The notes below the pieces were generated by a model that did no database searches, was not told the origin of the DNA, and saw nothing but the letters and a program-made list of their open reading frames with translations. Below, one piece after another: positions 23,626-33,417 of a stretch of DNA of 64,000 bases (position 1 is the first letter of the stretch; every line of letters begins with the position of its first letter). The position numbers and the translations under genes are program-made. Origin of the DNA: Roridomyces roridus (taxonomy: Eukaryota > Basidiomycota > Agaricomycetes > Agaricales > Mycenaceae); NCBI GenBank assembly GCA_029378245.1, contig JARKIF010000001.1:3286001-3350000 (forward strand), read 5' to 3'.

Positions 23626-24563
23626 GGCGGTCGAGGAAGACGAGGAGGCGCGTCACCGACCCGTCTGATCCGAGTCGATTGCGGCCCGGCTAGCTCCAAG
23701 GCTTTCTTCTCACCATCACTACTGGTGCTTGCGACACAGAAATGCGACACAGAAATGGCCAAAATGAGGCCTCTGTTTACTTCTCCTACACACTCGGATG
23801 CCAGTTTCTCCCAGGGGGACAACGACATCTGTACTCTGTCCTCCTTCATCGGAACCAAATCGGAACGAACCCGGCCTTGGATTCAATGAATTGGTGTCAA
23901 CGCCCAGCGCTCGTACAGCCAAGCCATTTACACTGAATCCTCGAATTCCGTTGCCGAACGAATGCCTCCGTTCGAAAGAAACCGCGACTAGGAGCCACCG
24001 ATGCGACGCCCATGGGCCTCTCATCTGGGTGGTTTTTCTGCTCCCGGCTGCTTCTATCTTCCCATTGGTCTCTAGCGCATCGCCGGCAACAAAACTATTA
24101 TCTGCCGTGACGTACAGAACGTAGGCGGCGTCTCCCGCGGGCTGGCACGGCAGGCAGTGCACCAATATGCCCGATTGTGGGAAGAATAGCTATGCCTGCC
24201 AGGTATGTTTTTATATTCCAAGGGCCGTGTTTCCGTGAAGTTGATTATTCCTTGTTGATTCCTTGGACTCGATTTCGGGACGCCTCGGGACTCCGCATAA
24301 TACGTTGGACTTGGTCTGGACGTCGCTATGCAGTCCAATTCCACTCAGATGCCAACCAACACTGAGCCACTTATTTCCGTCGAATGCATCCAAGTGCGGA
24401 CAGCCTCAAAATCCGTAAGCCTGATATCGCTGAAACCTGACATTTCTGGATAAAAGCGCTGGATAAGAGCGTCACATGTCTGTCTTCCTTGTTTCTGGCC
24501 ACTACCACCACCACCTTTTCTTCCTGCGCTAGCGCTCTTTTCTTTGTTTAAATTATTTTTCTC
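23626..24563. other. Intergenic stretch, no gene seen
   Basis: A minus-strand frame at 23719-24165 is open but shows no motif or splice logic. A 13-bp direct tandem duplication (CGACACAGAAATG) lies near 23730-23756. Confidence 0.35.
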
Positions 24564-25981
24564 ATGGCGTTCACTGCCGAAGACGCGAGGGTTGAAATTG
24601 CCAACACTGGAGAAGCCATCCAGTATTGCGTCATGAGCTTGGTCTTCCAGACTTTCTTCTTCGGTGCGTAGAAGTTGCATACTGTGTGCTGGTTCGCTGA
24701 CTTGTTTATATAAATGAAGGAATCTACACCCTTTTGACAGGGTTCTCTACGCGGATGTTGTTGTACGTTTTCTCATCGTTTACGATTCGTGTCTTCATCA
24801 TATTGCAGGGCCCGTAAATTGAGGACCAATACCAACAAGATGATATTCGGTCTGACGACTTTCATGTACTTGCTCTCAGCCGCCCATTGGGCGTACAACG
24901 TTGCGGACGCCCTTGACTTCATGTCGGAATTCACCAAATACGCACAGCACCCCGATGGACTTCTGCCCGACCACACGACTGTCAGTGAATGGTCGCCGCT
25001 CTGGAATGCCGTTGTTCTCATAAATGTGAGTTGTCTTGGCGTCCCAGTAATTTCTTATTTACGGGATTCAGTACGTTCTCAGCGACGCAGTCGTTGTTTG
25101 GAGAGCCTGGGTCATCTGTGGGCGAGGTCACAGAAAATACCTATGGATCACGATCGGTTTTCTGTTTATCACAGGAAGTAAGCCACCAGTTCACGTCTCG
25201 ATACTTTTGACCGACCAATTTCCAGTCACAGTATTTCTCACCATTGTTCTCCGCATCATTGGCACCGTCCAATCACCATTCAAAAACCTGCCCTCGGCCA
25301 GCGTCTTGGAACGTAGAATCGACATCTTGCAAGTCACCACGCTGATTACGTCGCTGCTCTCCAATTTGACTGCAACGGGAGTCGTCGGAGCTACAACATT
25401 GTTGGTCTCGGTCACATAAAATCAATATTGAAGCTGAATTTTCCACAGGTATCATTGGCGAAGTTTCCGCGAGGCTTTCTCAGACGAGAAGAAGCAGACG
25501 AGCACCAATCGGATCCTGCTCTTGGTCGTTCGTCCAATTTTTTCGTGCATGTGTACTCAATTTGACCATTCGCAGGTTGAATCTGGAGTGATCTATTGCT
25601 TCTTTGCCATCCTCACGTTGTCTTTTTCCGTCATACGACTACCACATGGAACACTCGGTGATCTGTACACGCCTATACAAGTTCAAATTGCGGTGCGCTA
25701 TCGTCTGCGGCCTTTTGTGGACTTCAAATTGATAATCCGAGCAGGGAGTTTACCCGTGTGCCGTTCTGCTGCTAGTCAGCTCGCAGCGTTCCTTGAACGA
25801 TTCTGTCTTTGTTGAAGATGACAGCGTGCTCCCGCCCGGTCCACCGAAATCCGAGAGCGATACCGGTTCAATTCGTTTTGCGCATCATACTAATCCCCCT
25901 TTGACGGGTTCGCAATTCACGATTCCTCTGTCGACGTTCAGCGACGTGCAGACTCGGTTGTCGGATGTTAGTGAGGCATGA
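24564..25981 (+). CDS. Multi-pass membrane protein
   Basis: The start at 24564 (MAFTAEDARVEIANTGEAIQ) is followed by a TM segment (CVMSLVFQTFFFG). Introns join ARKLRTNTNKMIFGLTTFMY, LWNAVVLIN, YVLSDAVVVWRAWVICGRGH, RKYLWITIGFLFITG, VTVFLTIVLRIIGTVQSP and SGVIYCFFAILTLSFSVIRL. The cytosolic tail ends TFSDVQTRLSDVSEA at 25981. The SDAVVVWRAWV block is a common signature of Agaricomycete integral membrane proteins of unknown role. Roughly six or seven spans are predicted by eye. It is distinct in sequence from the membrane proteins at 15.1 and 31.9 kb. Confidence 0.65.
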
Positions 25982-26249
25982 GGCGCCTTCTTTTCAACAT
26001 GGACGTTGTTGTACTATTTCTAAAGCCATTGCTTTGAATCTGCTTTCCCGTATCATTATTATATCTCAGACTCTTTTACTTCTCGCAGCTCCGCGTCCAG
26101 TGTAGCATGGATTAGAGCCTCAGCTTCCTTGGATCGCGGCTTGATAGAACTTTTGAGAGACAGCGGCATCCTGTTCATTGCTCAACATCAAATTCAAACC
26201 GGTTGACAATTGCCAGACACTCACGAGACCAACATCATACAAGACCTGT

Positions 26250-27082
26250 TCCCCGAGTTCATTTTCCGGAAGGACATCTATCTCGTAGGCGACATGTATG
26301 ATGCGGTCGCCGGCCATTCGCAAGGTTCAGTTCACAACAGTTCGAGACAAATCGGCTCAAAACGCACTGTCGAAAGTGAGCCATCCAGTTGTCCGGGTCA
26401 TCAAGTATTTGGCGAAGAAGTTGGTGTGCTACTGCGATTTCCTTAGGTTGGAACTTGTCCGCAGCTTCGGAGTGGAGCACGTTGTGAAATATGCGCCGAT
26501 GAACACGCCTAGTCATGGATATTAGTGCATGAAATTGCACTCGCCAGCGGTCCCCTAAGCGATTGGCTTCCAATTGATTGAATTTCAACGGCGGAATGCA
26601 TTACCATAGCTCATGAACGTTGGCCTCGAGTTAGAGGCAGTTCCGTGGCAAGAAGAGTCGGCGTACCAAGATGAAAGTCCCATCCAACCAACTCGTTGAG
26701 CATGGGCATGCGCGCTCTGTAGTTTATCGAGCCCAAGGACTTGACTACTCAGTCTGTATACCTACCTGTCAGAATACTGCGCCGATCTCTTTTCCAGCAG
26801 GTCTACGGCCGCCTTCACGGAAGAGAGAATCACGATTGATTTGCCGGCAATATCGAGATGAAGAATATCAGAGTCTGCGGGAAGGGCTGCCTCTGGAAGA
26901 TAGAACGTGTTGAGGGCCCGAAACCTACCATAGACCTTACTCCATTGCATATACTTGGTCCAGGAGGGAAAGGTAATCTCGACCGCCAAAGTTGCGGTAT
27001 AAGCGAACGAAGAACAGCAACCCGACGAGCACCGGCAGAAGAGAGAGGCTCGACTCTCGAGAGAGTGCCAAGTGGATGGCAT
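26250..27082 (-). pseudogene. Cytochrome P450 N-terminal fragment, decayed
   Basis: The parts of a basidiomycete P450 are recognisable but lie in three frames: an N-terminal anchor (VLVGLLFFVRLYRNFGGRDY), a proline hinge (RLPFPPGPS), and then TKYMQWSKVYG. After introns come ILHLDIAGKSIVILSSVKAA, VDLLEKRSAQYSDR, MPMLNELVGWDFHLG, FMSYGDRWR, VHRRIFHNVLHSEAADKF and finally IIHVAYEIDVLPEN. Everything beyond the first third is absent: no I-helix, ExxR or Cys heme-binding segment. It cannot make a working monooxygenase. It lies about 3 kb upstream of the sesquiterpene synthase. Confidence 0.75.
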
Positions 27083-27650
27083 GACGGTGGGTGGGTACAA
27101 GCAGCCCGGGGCCGTGTCCCGCCTTTATGTATTAGCCAGTCCCGCATTCACAGCCGAACTTGCCTGCGATTAGTATAGACGAAAGTTTGAAGCTTCTAAC
27201 TTGTCCGAGGCTCCGAGCCAGGCAATTGTAAACCCATGATGCACCAATGATCCGCGGGGAGGTATTTTTGCCGGCCGTAGACTCACTGTACACGGGCCAC
27301 GGGTTTCCGGCGGGAAGTTCTTGTGCGGCGCAGATGGAGGTAGAAGACAAGGGATGTGATGCCGGCCTGATGCCAACAACGGAAGGACGAAGTCCGAGTC
27401 GGGACTATTCGGGTGCAACCAACACACGCCCACACACGCCCACATGCCCTCCAACTGCCAGGACGGAGATCATTGGCTCGCGTCGTATATAACCCTGACT
27501 CGCGTGCCAAGCGCTCGCGGCTTCGAATTTACTCATGGGGCTCCCCACTCTCCCTCCGATTCACCGTCGGTCCCGATAAGAAAAAATTCTAATAGATGGT
27601 TGCTACTCCTATGAGTGCATGCTTTCTCTCCGTCCACCAGACCTTGGATA
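27083..27650. other. Intergenic stretch, no gene seen
   Basis: It holds only short frames and a small CA/CCCACA-rich direct repeat near 27421-27450. Confidence 0.35.
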
Positions 27651-28177
27651 TCATTGCTGCCCCTCTTGAGCCTCGTGACGCTTTTTATGGCGGTGAAGCG
27701 ACGACGGGTCCGAGGTCGCAAACTCACATTTCGTGCCATCCGGCAGGGGATAAGGGCATTGAAGTGGTCTCAGGCCGGTACTACTGGAAATTAGCTTGGC
27801 ATTGGACAAACAGCAGGAAAGGCGCTCAACTGAGTGAGGATGTGCGTCTGGAGATTCGACCGCTGGAGTGTTTTATGAGAGCAGTCTGGATAGGGACACG
27901 AATGCATGCTGTAGGACAGAGGGTAAGGCCCAAGACTGCGCAGAAAATCCAGAAAACCTGCAGCAGCTCTTTATTCTCCGCGTGTGTCTGCATATGGCGG
28001 GACATGTCCGACATACGCTTCACGCTGTTCCCGCAGACGGTGCAGGTCACTCTGCGACTTGAATCCGCCTCCGATTTCTGCTCGCAAGTCAGTGGGTCCC
28101 GCTATCTCTCCAAGTGCGCGTCGACTCACAGTAGAACCGGAAGAAGCAGTGAATGCCGGCTGCTGCTCGCGTTGCAT
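27651..28177 (-). CDS. Three-finger C2H2 zinc-finger protein, possibly degenerate
   Basis: The ATG at 28177 opens MQREQQPAFTASSGST. A 50-nt intron leads to RRVTCTVCGNSVKRMSDMSR with HMQTH (finger 1, C-x2-C-x12-H-x3-H). A second piece, MHSCPYPDCSHKTLQRSNLQ followed by THILTQ, is finger 2, but its last His position is Gln. A third piece, KCEFATSDPSSLHRHKKRHE, ends AQEGQQ at 27651. The order (RH..H AENKE, then C..PGC.HKTLQ..N, then C.FATSDP.SL.RH.KR) matches a C2H2 family common in mushrooms. The exact splice sites joining fingers 1-2 and 2-3 could not be made to fit cleanly, so the gene may be decaying. Confidence 0.5.
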
Positions 28178-29965
28178 TTGAATGGTGAAGCGAAGACAGT
28201 GTGGGTGAGAGATGACCGTCTCGGGGTATGCAGTGATACTCCGTGGGTTAAGTACGCTTGAAGTGCATTTAAGTCAAGATAACGGCCTATATGTAGCACA
28301 ACCCAAATTCCAGCCACCATGACAGCCGTGGACAAAGGGCCCGGATCAGTGGGCAAGTCGACAAGGACCTTTGAGGGCGCTCGCGACTGTGAATTACATT
28401 GGTTGGGAGGCCCAGCGATTCAAAGTATTGGCTTACGAGTCCCCAGATGCATCCAGATTCCGCGACCGTCCCCAAAACGTGAGTTGGAACAAAGGCGTAT
28501 AATTAAACCTTTATCTTCACGCCAAGAATTGATTGTTCCACTGGTCAAGTGCCATACTGCGTCCCTTGTGGATTGCCCCTTTGAGTGAGATGAAAGCAAC
28601 TACGAGTGGAGGTGAAAAGGTGAAAGAGGTGATATCGGGCGAATGAACGGACAACGTGGGCCTGAAATCGTATCAGTTCATAGATTCGATTTCAACACGC
28701 CTCGTGGTATCTGCAAGTTCATTGAGCAACGAGGCACTGATAAATAGAAAAAATGCCTTTATCCAATTCCCTCGTGGTCGCTGCGTGCTGGCCACGAGCG
28801 ACCCTTGACCACAATGACCATCTGCATCTTCCCCAAGGCGAAAACTCCATCACATACCGCAGTTACCGGCTGACGATTGAAATTGCAGGGACGCACATTC
28901 GGTAGGCTAGCCGTCGGCGCACTGCTGGTCGCTTCGCCCCTGGTCCTACGATTCCTGTGGCCTCGGATGCGAGCGCTAATCTGGCCGCCTAAAAAGTATA
29001 GCACATATCCAAGTGCTTTAGAAGAACAGCGATACTGGAAAGCCGCTAAGCGACACGGACTTCGTCTCCGCAGCTCGGATGCACGGTACGCAGGTGCAAG
29101 ACCGGCGCTAGCACACGTGACGGACATACCGGTGGTTACGTCCTACGCGCCCGCGCTCCTGCCACTTTACCGACAGCGGTGCCAGAAGTGGTCGCCAAAG
29201 TATCACCTTTCCGTGCGTACGCTGTGCAAATGGCATCGTATGGTATTCCCAGGTCCGGTGAGTGGGAGTGCTCCAGAGAATTACTTGGGATGTGCTTGAC
29301 GATAAAGGCAGTGGCATCCCAGCGCGGCAGAGGCGTCCAGGATGCGCCGGGCGTTTGGTTTCGAGGACCAGCGGGAAATTCACCGTATATCGAGAATGCT
29401 GCCGGATGAGAAGGTCTTTGGGAGGGAAGCAAAGTGGAGGCCGAGGTATCGTGAGATCTGGAGGAAATGGTTGGCGAGGAACGACAGGGAGATGGTGATT
29501 GTGTTTATAGAAGAACGTTGTTGATTTGTTCGAGTTTGGTTCTGATCTTCGTCTTGTCTTCCACCGCTGCAACCGCGGTACGACGAAATCCTTTTGAGCC
29601 GGCCAAAAGAAGAATGGAACGCCATTATTCCGAATACTTACTCATGGTGACGTGACGGGCCACTACACCGCGACACCCTTCGATACCGAGCCGCGAGTCT
29701 CGTTCCCTGCGGCCTGTGCATCAACTGGTTGTAATCTTCTGCAGGGGATACGAAGTAATGCCTAGAGGATATATTGAAGAATATGGCATCCGTTCAACGC
29801 CACTGCTCTTGTACACACACCCTTCAAATTGCTGCGGCCGGTGGACCCCTGCAGCGGCGAATTATCCTGGGTCAATGGCGATAAAAGAGAAGGGGATGAA
29901 GAGCACGATGAAAGAGGTCCCGCGACCGCCGACTCATATTCATCGTCCCGGGCCACTCCTCAAGG
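28178..29965. other. Long stretch without a supportable gene
   Basis: No family motif was found. A plus-strand frame (29342-29524, with HRISRMLPDEKVFGREAKWR) looks protein-like but has no upstream support. This region holds one copy of a segment that recurs downstream of the terpene synthase. Confidence 0.35.
29381..29600 (+). repeat. Diverged direct repeat, copy 1
   Basis: It matches 31219-31431 in the same orientation, with near-identical blocks at the start (ATCGAGAATGCTGCCGGATG) and in the middle (GATCTTCGTCTTGTCTTCC) and substitutions and indels between. The two copies flank the sesquiterpene synthase gene. Confidence 0.65.
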
Positions 29966-31166
29966 ATGCCCGTGCAAACGCTCCTCATTCCTGACATCCT
30001 GCGTTCGTGGCCATGGCCGCGTCATATCAACCCAAACTATGCCATCTGCAAGAAGGGGTCCTCAACATGGTGCGAGGCGTTCAACGCCTTTGATGCCAAG
30101 GGTCAGAAAGCCTTTAATCTCAGCGATTTCAGTAAGTGTCCACAATTGTCGTGATCGAAACGAATGCCTTACATTTGTGTTGAGATCTCCTTGCATCGTT
30201 GGCCTATCCGCTCCTAGACAAAGGTCGGCTTTGAACTTATCAAAAAATGTCAGTGCTTAGCTCTAGGCTCTCAGACGGCTGTCGTGTCGGATGTAATTGG
30301 ATGAACTTTGTCTTCCTTGTTGACGATCACACCGACTTGTCGAATACGGAGACTGCTCGAAAGCAAAGGAATATCCTTATGGATGCCCTGAGAAACCCCC
30401 ACACCCCGCGGCCGCCCAACGAGTGGGTCGGTGGTGAAGTAGCTCGTCAGTAAGTGGCGGCTCGGATCCAAGTACCTGTGTTCATGAGGTGCGGCAGGTT
30501 CTGGGAGAACGCCATCCGAACAGTGACACCCTCGGCCCAGCGTCGATTTTTGGATGCATTCCAGCATTTCATCAACTCGGTGGTACAACAGGCCGCCGAC
30601 CGCGAAGCAACATACATCCGCGATGTGGACAGTTACATGCTGGTGCGCCGGGGCACCATCGGTGCGAAGCCGGCCTTCGTCCTCTGCGAGATGCACATGA
30701 ACATTCCGGACGATATTATGGAGCACCCAGTCGTGGTGCGGCTGTCGGAACTGTGTATTGACGCCATCATTATCTCCAACGACCTATGCTCTTACAACGT
30801 CGAGCAAGCCAGGGGGGACGATGAACACAATCTTGTCACGATCGTCATGAATCAGTACCGGATGGATGTACAGGACGCCATGAACTGGATCGGTGATTTG
30901 CACGGCAAAATCGTGGAAGAGTTCATGGAAACCTGGCGGACCATGCCTACCTTTGGTGGGCCAGTGGACCGCGAGATCAGGACGTATCTCGATGGTGTGG
31001 CAAACTGGGTCCGGGCCAACGATTCTTGGAACTATGAGGTATAATCTTCTCGTGTTCCAAGTCCAAAGGTTGACAACAAGTGCAGAACGAGCGTTACTTT
31101 GGGAAGGGGGGCGAGGAGGGTATGCGGAAACGATCTGTCGGTCTTTTGCCCAAGAGGAAGCAGTAG
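29966..31166 (+). CDS. Sesquiterpene synthase
   Basis: It starts at 29966 (MPVQTLLIPDILRSWPWPRH). Introns join NLLASLAYPLLDK, then MNFVFLVDDHTDLSNTETAR with the Asp-rich metal site DDHTD at 30322-30336. Next come FWENAIRTVTPSAQRRFLDA, REATYIRDVDSYMLVRRGTI and IIISNDLCSYNVEQARGDDE, whose NDxxSYxxE motif (30778-30804) is the second Mg site. The protein ends GLLPKRKQ at 31166 after a last intron. Both metal motifs, the downstream conserved Arg/Tyr region and a length of about 340 residues fit class I terpene cyclases of mushrooms. It is expected to cyclise farnesyl diphosphate in the cytosol; the product cannot be told from sequence. The gene reads intact. Confidence 0.9.
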
Positions 31167-31218
31167 AGTCGGATGCGCTGACCGTTTAGTGTCGAGACTC
31201 GAAGGCCAACGGAAAACT

Positions 31219-31431
31219 CACCGTATGTATATCGAGAATGCTGCCGGATGAGAGATTCCAAGGGGTAAAAGTGGAGATCGAGGTGTCTTGATATCTGATG
31301 AGATGGTTGGGAGATGGTGATCGTTGCCACAAGAGCGTTGCTGATTTGTCCGAGTTTGGTTTTGATCTTCGTCTTGTCTTCCTGGTTCCACCACTGCAAC
31401 CGTGTTCCGAGATGGTGAAATCTTTCCGAGC
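31219..31431 (+). repeat. Diverged direct repeat, copy 2
   Basis: It lies about 50 bp after the terpene synthase stop codon and matches 29381-29600. The rest of 31167-31861 holds no gene that I can support. Confidence 0.65.
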
Positions 31432-31861
31432 TCCTGGGAAGGATTCCGAACACTCACAGTGGACGCCAAAGGCAGTGCTGTATCGAAAGATTCAGGCACT
31501 CACCCGTTGATCGTAAAACTTGCGTGTGAGCGGATGAAAACTTGAAGATTTGGATGTTCCGACGGGAACACATCCATGGATTGGTCCCACATTGGTCTTC
31601 TGCTCACTCTGAGTCCATTAAACCGGTGCCGACTGCAAGCCGATAGAACTCCGGTCTTTTCCCGGCTGGTTGTACTCCTGGAGCGACATGATACTCTCGG
31701 TTTGATCTGTTCTGTTTCTTGTCTGTTCCAAACTTGGTTGCAGGTACACCTGTATGTAACAAAATCAAGATCATCTCCCCGCGGGATCAAGAGGAACCCG
31801 GAAAACAAGGAAAACATCAAGTGTTCGATGACTGGCTGTTGCAACGTCCAATATAACCCAA

Positions 31862-33301
31862 ATGGCTTCCGCACCCTCCTCGGCACCATCTCTCGACGTC
31901 AACAGTACCCTCGGTGCATTGCAAATCGGGGTTCTTGTGAGTCTTACTCTACTCAATTCTCGTATCCTACGACGCTCGAAAGGTCTCGTGTATGCTGTTT
32001 GGATTCTCGACCAATCAGACCTACTTGTACTACAGCAGGTTCCAGGCTGACGACCCGCCGAAAATCAAGTACTTGGTGCGTGCGTGTCAAGTTCACCGGC
32101 AGATTTGCACAGATTAACTGGCAGTCTTAGGTGGGTTTTGTCTGGTACGGCCCTTTTCTGTCTTGCACCGCTATCGCAGGCAACGACGTTGAATATACAG
32201 GCTTTGCGAGTTGGCGCATTCCATCTGTATCGCACATACCCTCTACATCATGACAGTATCGGACGCCTTGCACCCGGAACGCCTGAGCAAAGGCCCCCCA
32301 CCGTCACTCGGCGGCTCTTCTCTTTTCAGTGCGACGATAGCGTTATGTGGTGAGTGAGAACCCGGCCCCGCTGCTCACTACCTTCATAACATATCCACAC
32401 AGTTCAAGGATTCTTTTCAACCCGAATCTACAGCCTCTCAAAGAAGCCGTACATCCCCGTGCTGACCTGGACACTGTCTATTTTGTTCCTACTCGGGACT
32501 TTGGTTACCTTTATCACCGGACTTGAAAACCACGATTTGACTTTGAACGAGACGAGGTGGAGCTGGCTCTATCCTTCCCTCTGGTCGATCGCAGCGGCCA
32601 ATGATCTTATCATTGCTGGTGCCTTGGTCTTTTGGTTCCGGAGCCAGCGGAAAGAGGTGCCCCATGCGCAAGTCGATTCTGCAGTGGACTAGTTCAATAT
32701 GCTGAGTGGTTTTCAGAACAACTGCTCTGCTCGACAAGATCATCGCATGGACGATAGGTGCGGTGGGATCTCTCCATAGGCTGGCTCACATTATTGCTTC
32801 CTAGAAACTGGAGTGCTTACAAGGTAATCCGTCAATGATGTCAAACCCAGAATTCTCACGGTTGAATATAAAGCACGGCCGCTATCTTGAATCTAATCTG
32901 CGTACGTGTGATCGATTTCGCTCTTTTTGCAACTAACCAACAGTATCACAAGTTTGTTACGATGAAGGACAATTTAATCTGGATAGCCTGGTATGTCGTG
33001 ACGGCGCGATGTGAGTGTCTCTCACCCGTGCTTCTTGTATCTCATGTTGTTGCAGTATACTCGAATTCATTTCTGTCGAGGCAAGTTTAGCCACATACAA
33101 GTGATGCTACTGCTAACTTGCAACAGCTTGAACTCTCGCGTTATCCTCCGAGCTATGAAGAACGGCGGATACTCTCTGCCCATGTCTCGGATGGCGTCTC
33201 CATGGCCAAGTTTCAACCACGAGCAGAGTGGCAACTTTTCGACAAGCTGGAACCAGGCATCCACGAGTTCTCTTCCTAACAGCCATGCTGTCAAGAATTG
33301 A
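31862..33301 (+). CDS. Multi-pass membrane protein of the DUF6534-like family
   Basis: It starts at 31862 with the typical APSLDVNSTLGALQIGVL. Spliced exons give VSCMLFGFSTNQTYLYYSRF, KIKYL, a 14-nt exon (VGFVW), CELAHSICIAHTLYIMTVSD, GFFSTRIYSLSKKPYIPVLT, SLWSIAAANDLIIAGALVFW and FRSQRKEV. Then come TTALLDKIIAWTI, ETGVLT, HKFVTMKDNLIWIAWYVVTA, VYSNSFLSR and SLNSRVILRAMKNGG, ending NSHAVKN at 33301. This block order is characteristic of DUF6534 proteins, which have about seven TM spans and an unknown function. The splice near 32660-32715 could not be resolved exactly, so a small frame problem there cannot be excluded. Confidence 0.75.
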
Positions 33302-33417
33302 GAGCAGCTGATTCATGCAAATTGTAATTTATAACGTCCGACGGCGTGCTACTACGACCTCAAGCTTATACACCACTGGGCGCCCTCGACCAATGCAAGT
33401 CCGTGTTGGCAATATGA

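Noticed and set aside
23719..24165. 148-codon minus-strand frame
   Set aside because: No family motif, no splice context and an atypical composition; treated as chance.
27596..28261. 221-codon plus-strand frame
   Set aside because: It is antisense to the C2H2 gene, whose three fingers are recognisable on the minus strand; the plus frame has no motif.
28877..29299. 140-codon plus-strand frame with a hydrophobic start
   Set aside because: It looked like a membrane protein at first, but composition breaks down after 40 residues and no exons connect to it.
29381..31431. Transposon carrying the terpene synthase
   Set aside because: The flanking repeats are direct and diverged; no transposase, target-site duplication or terminal inverted repeats were found.
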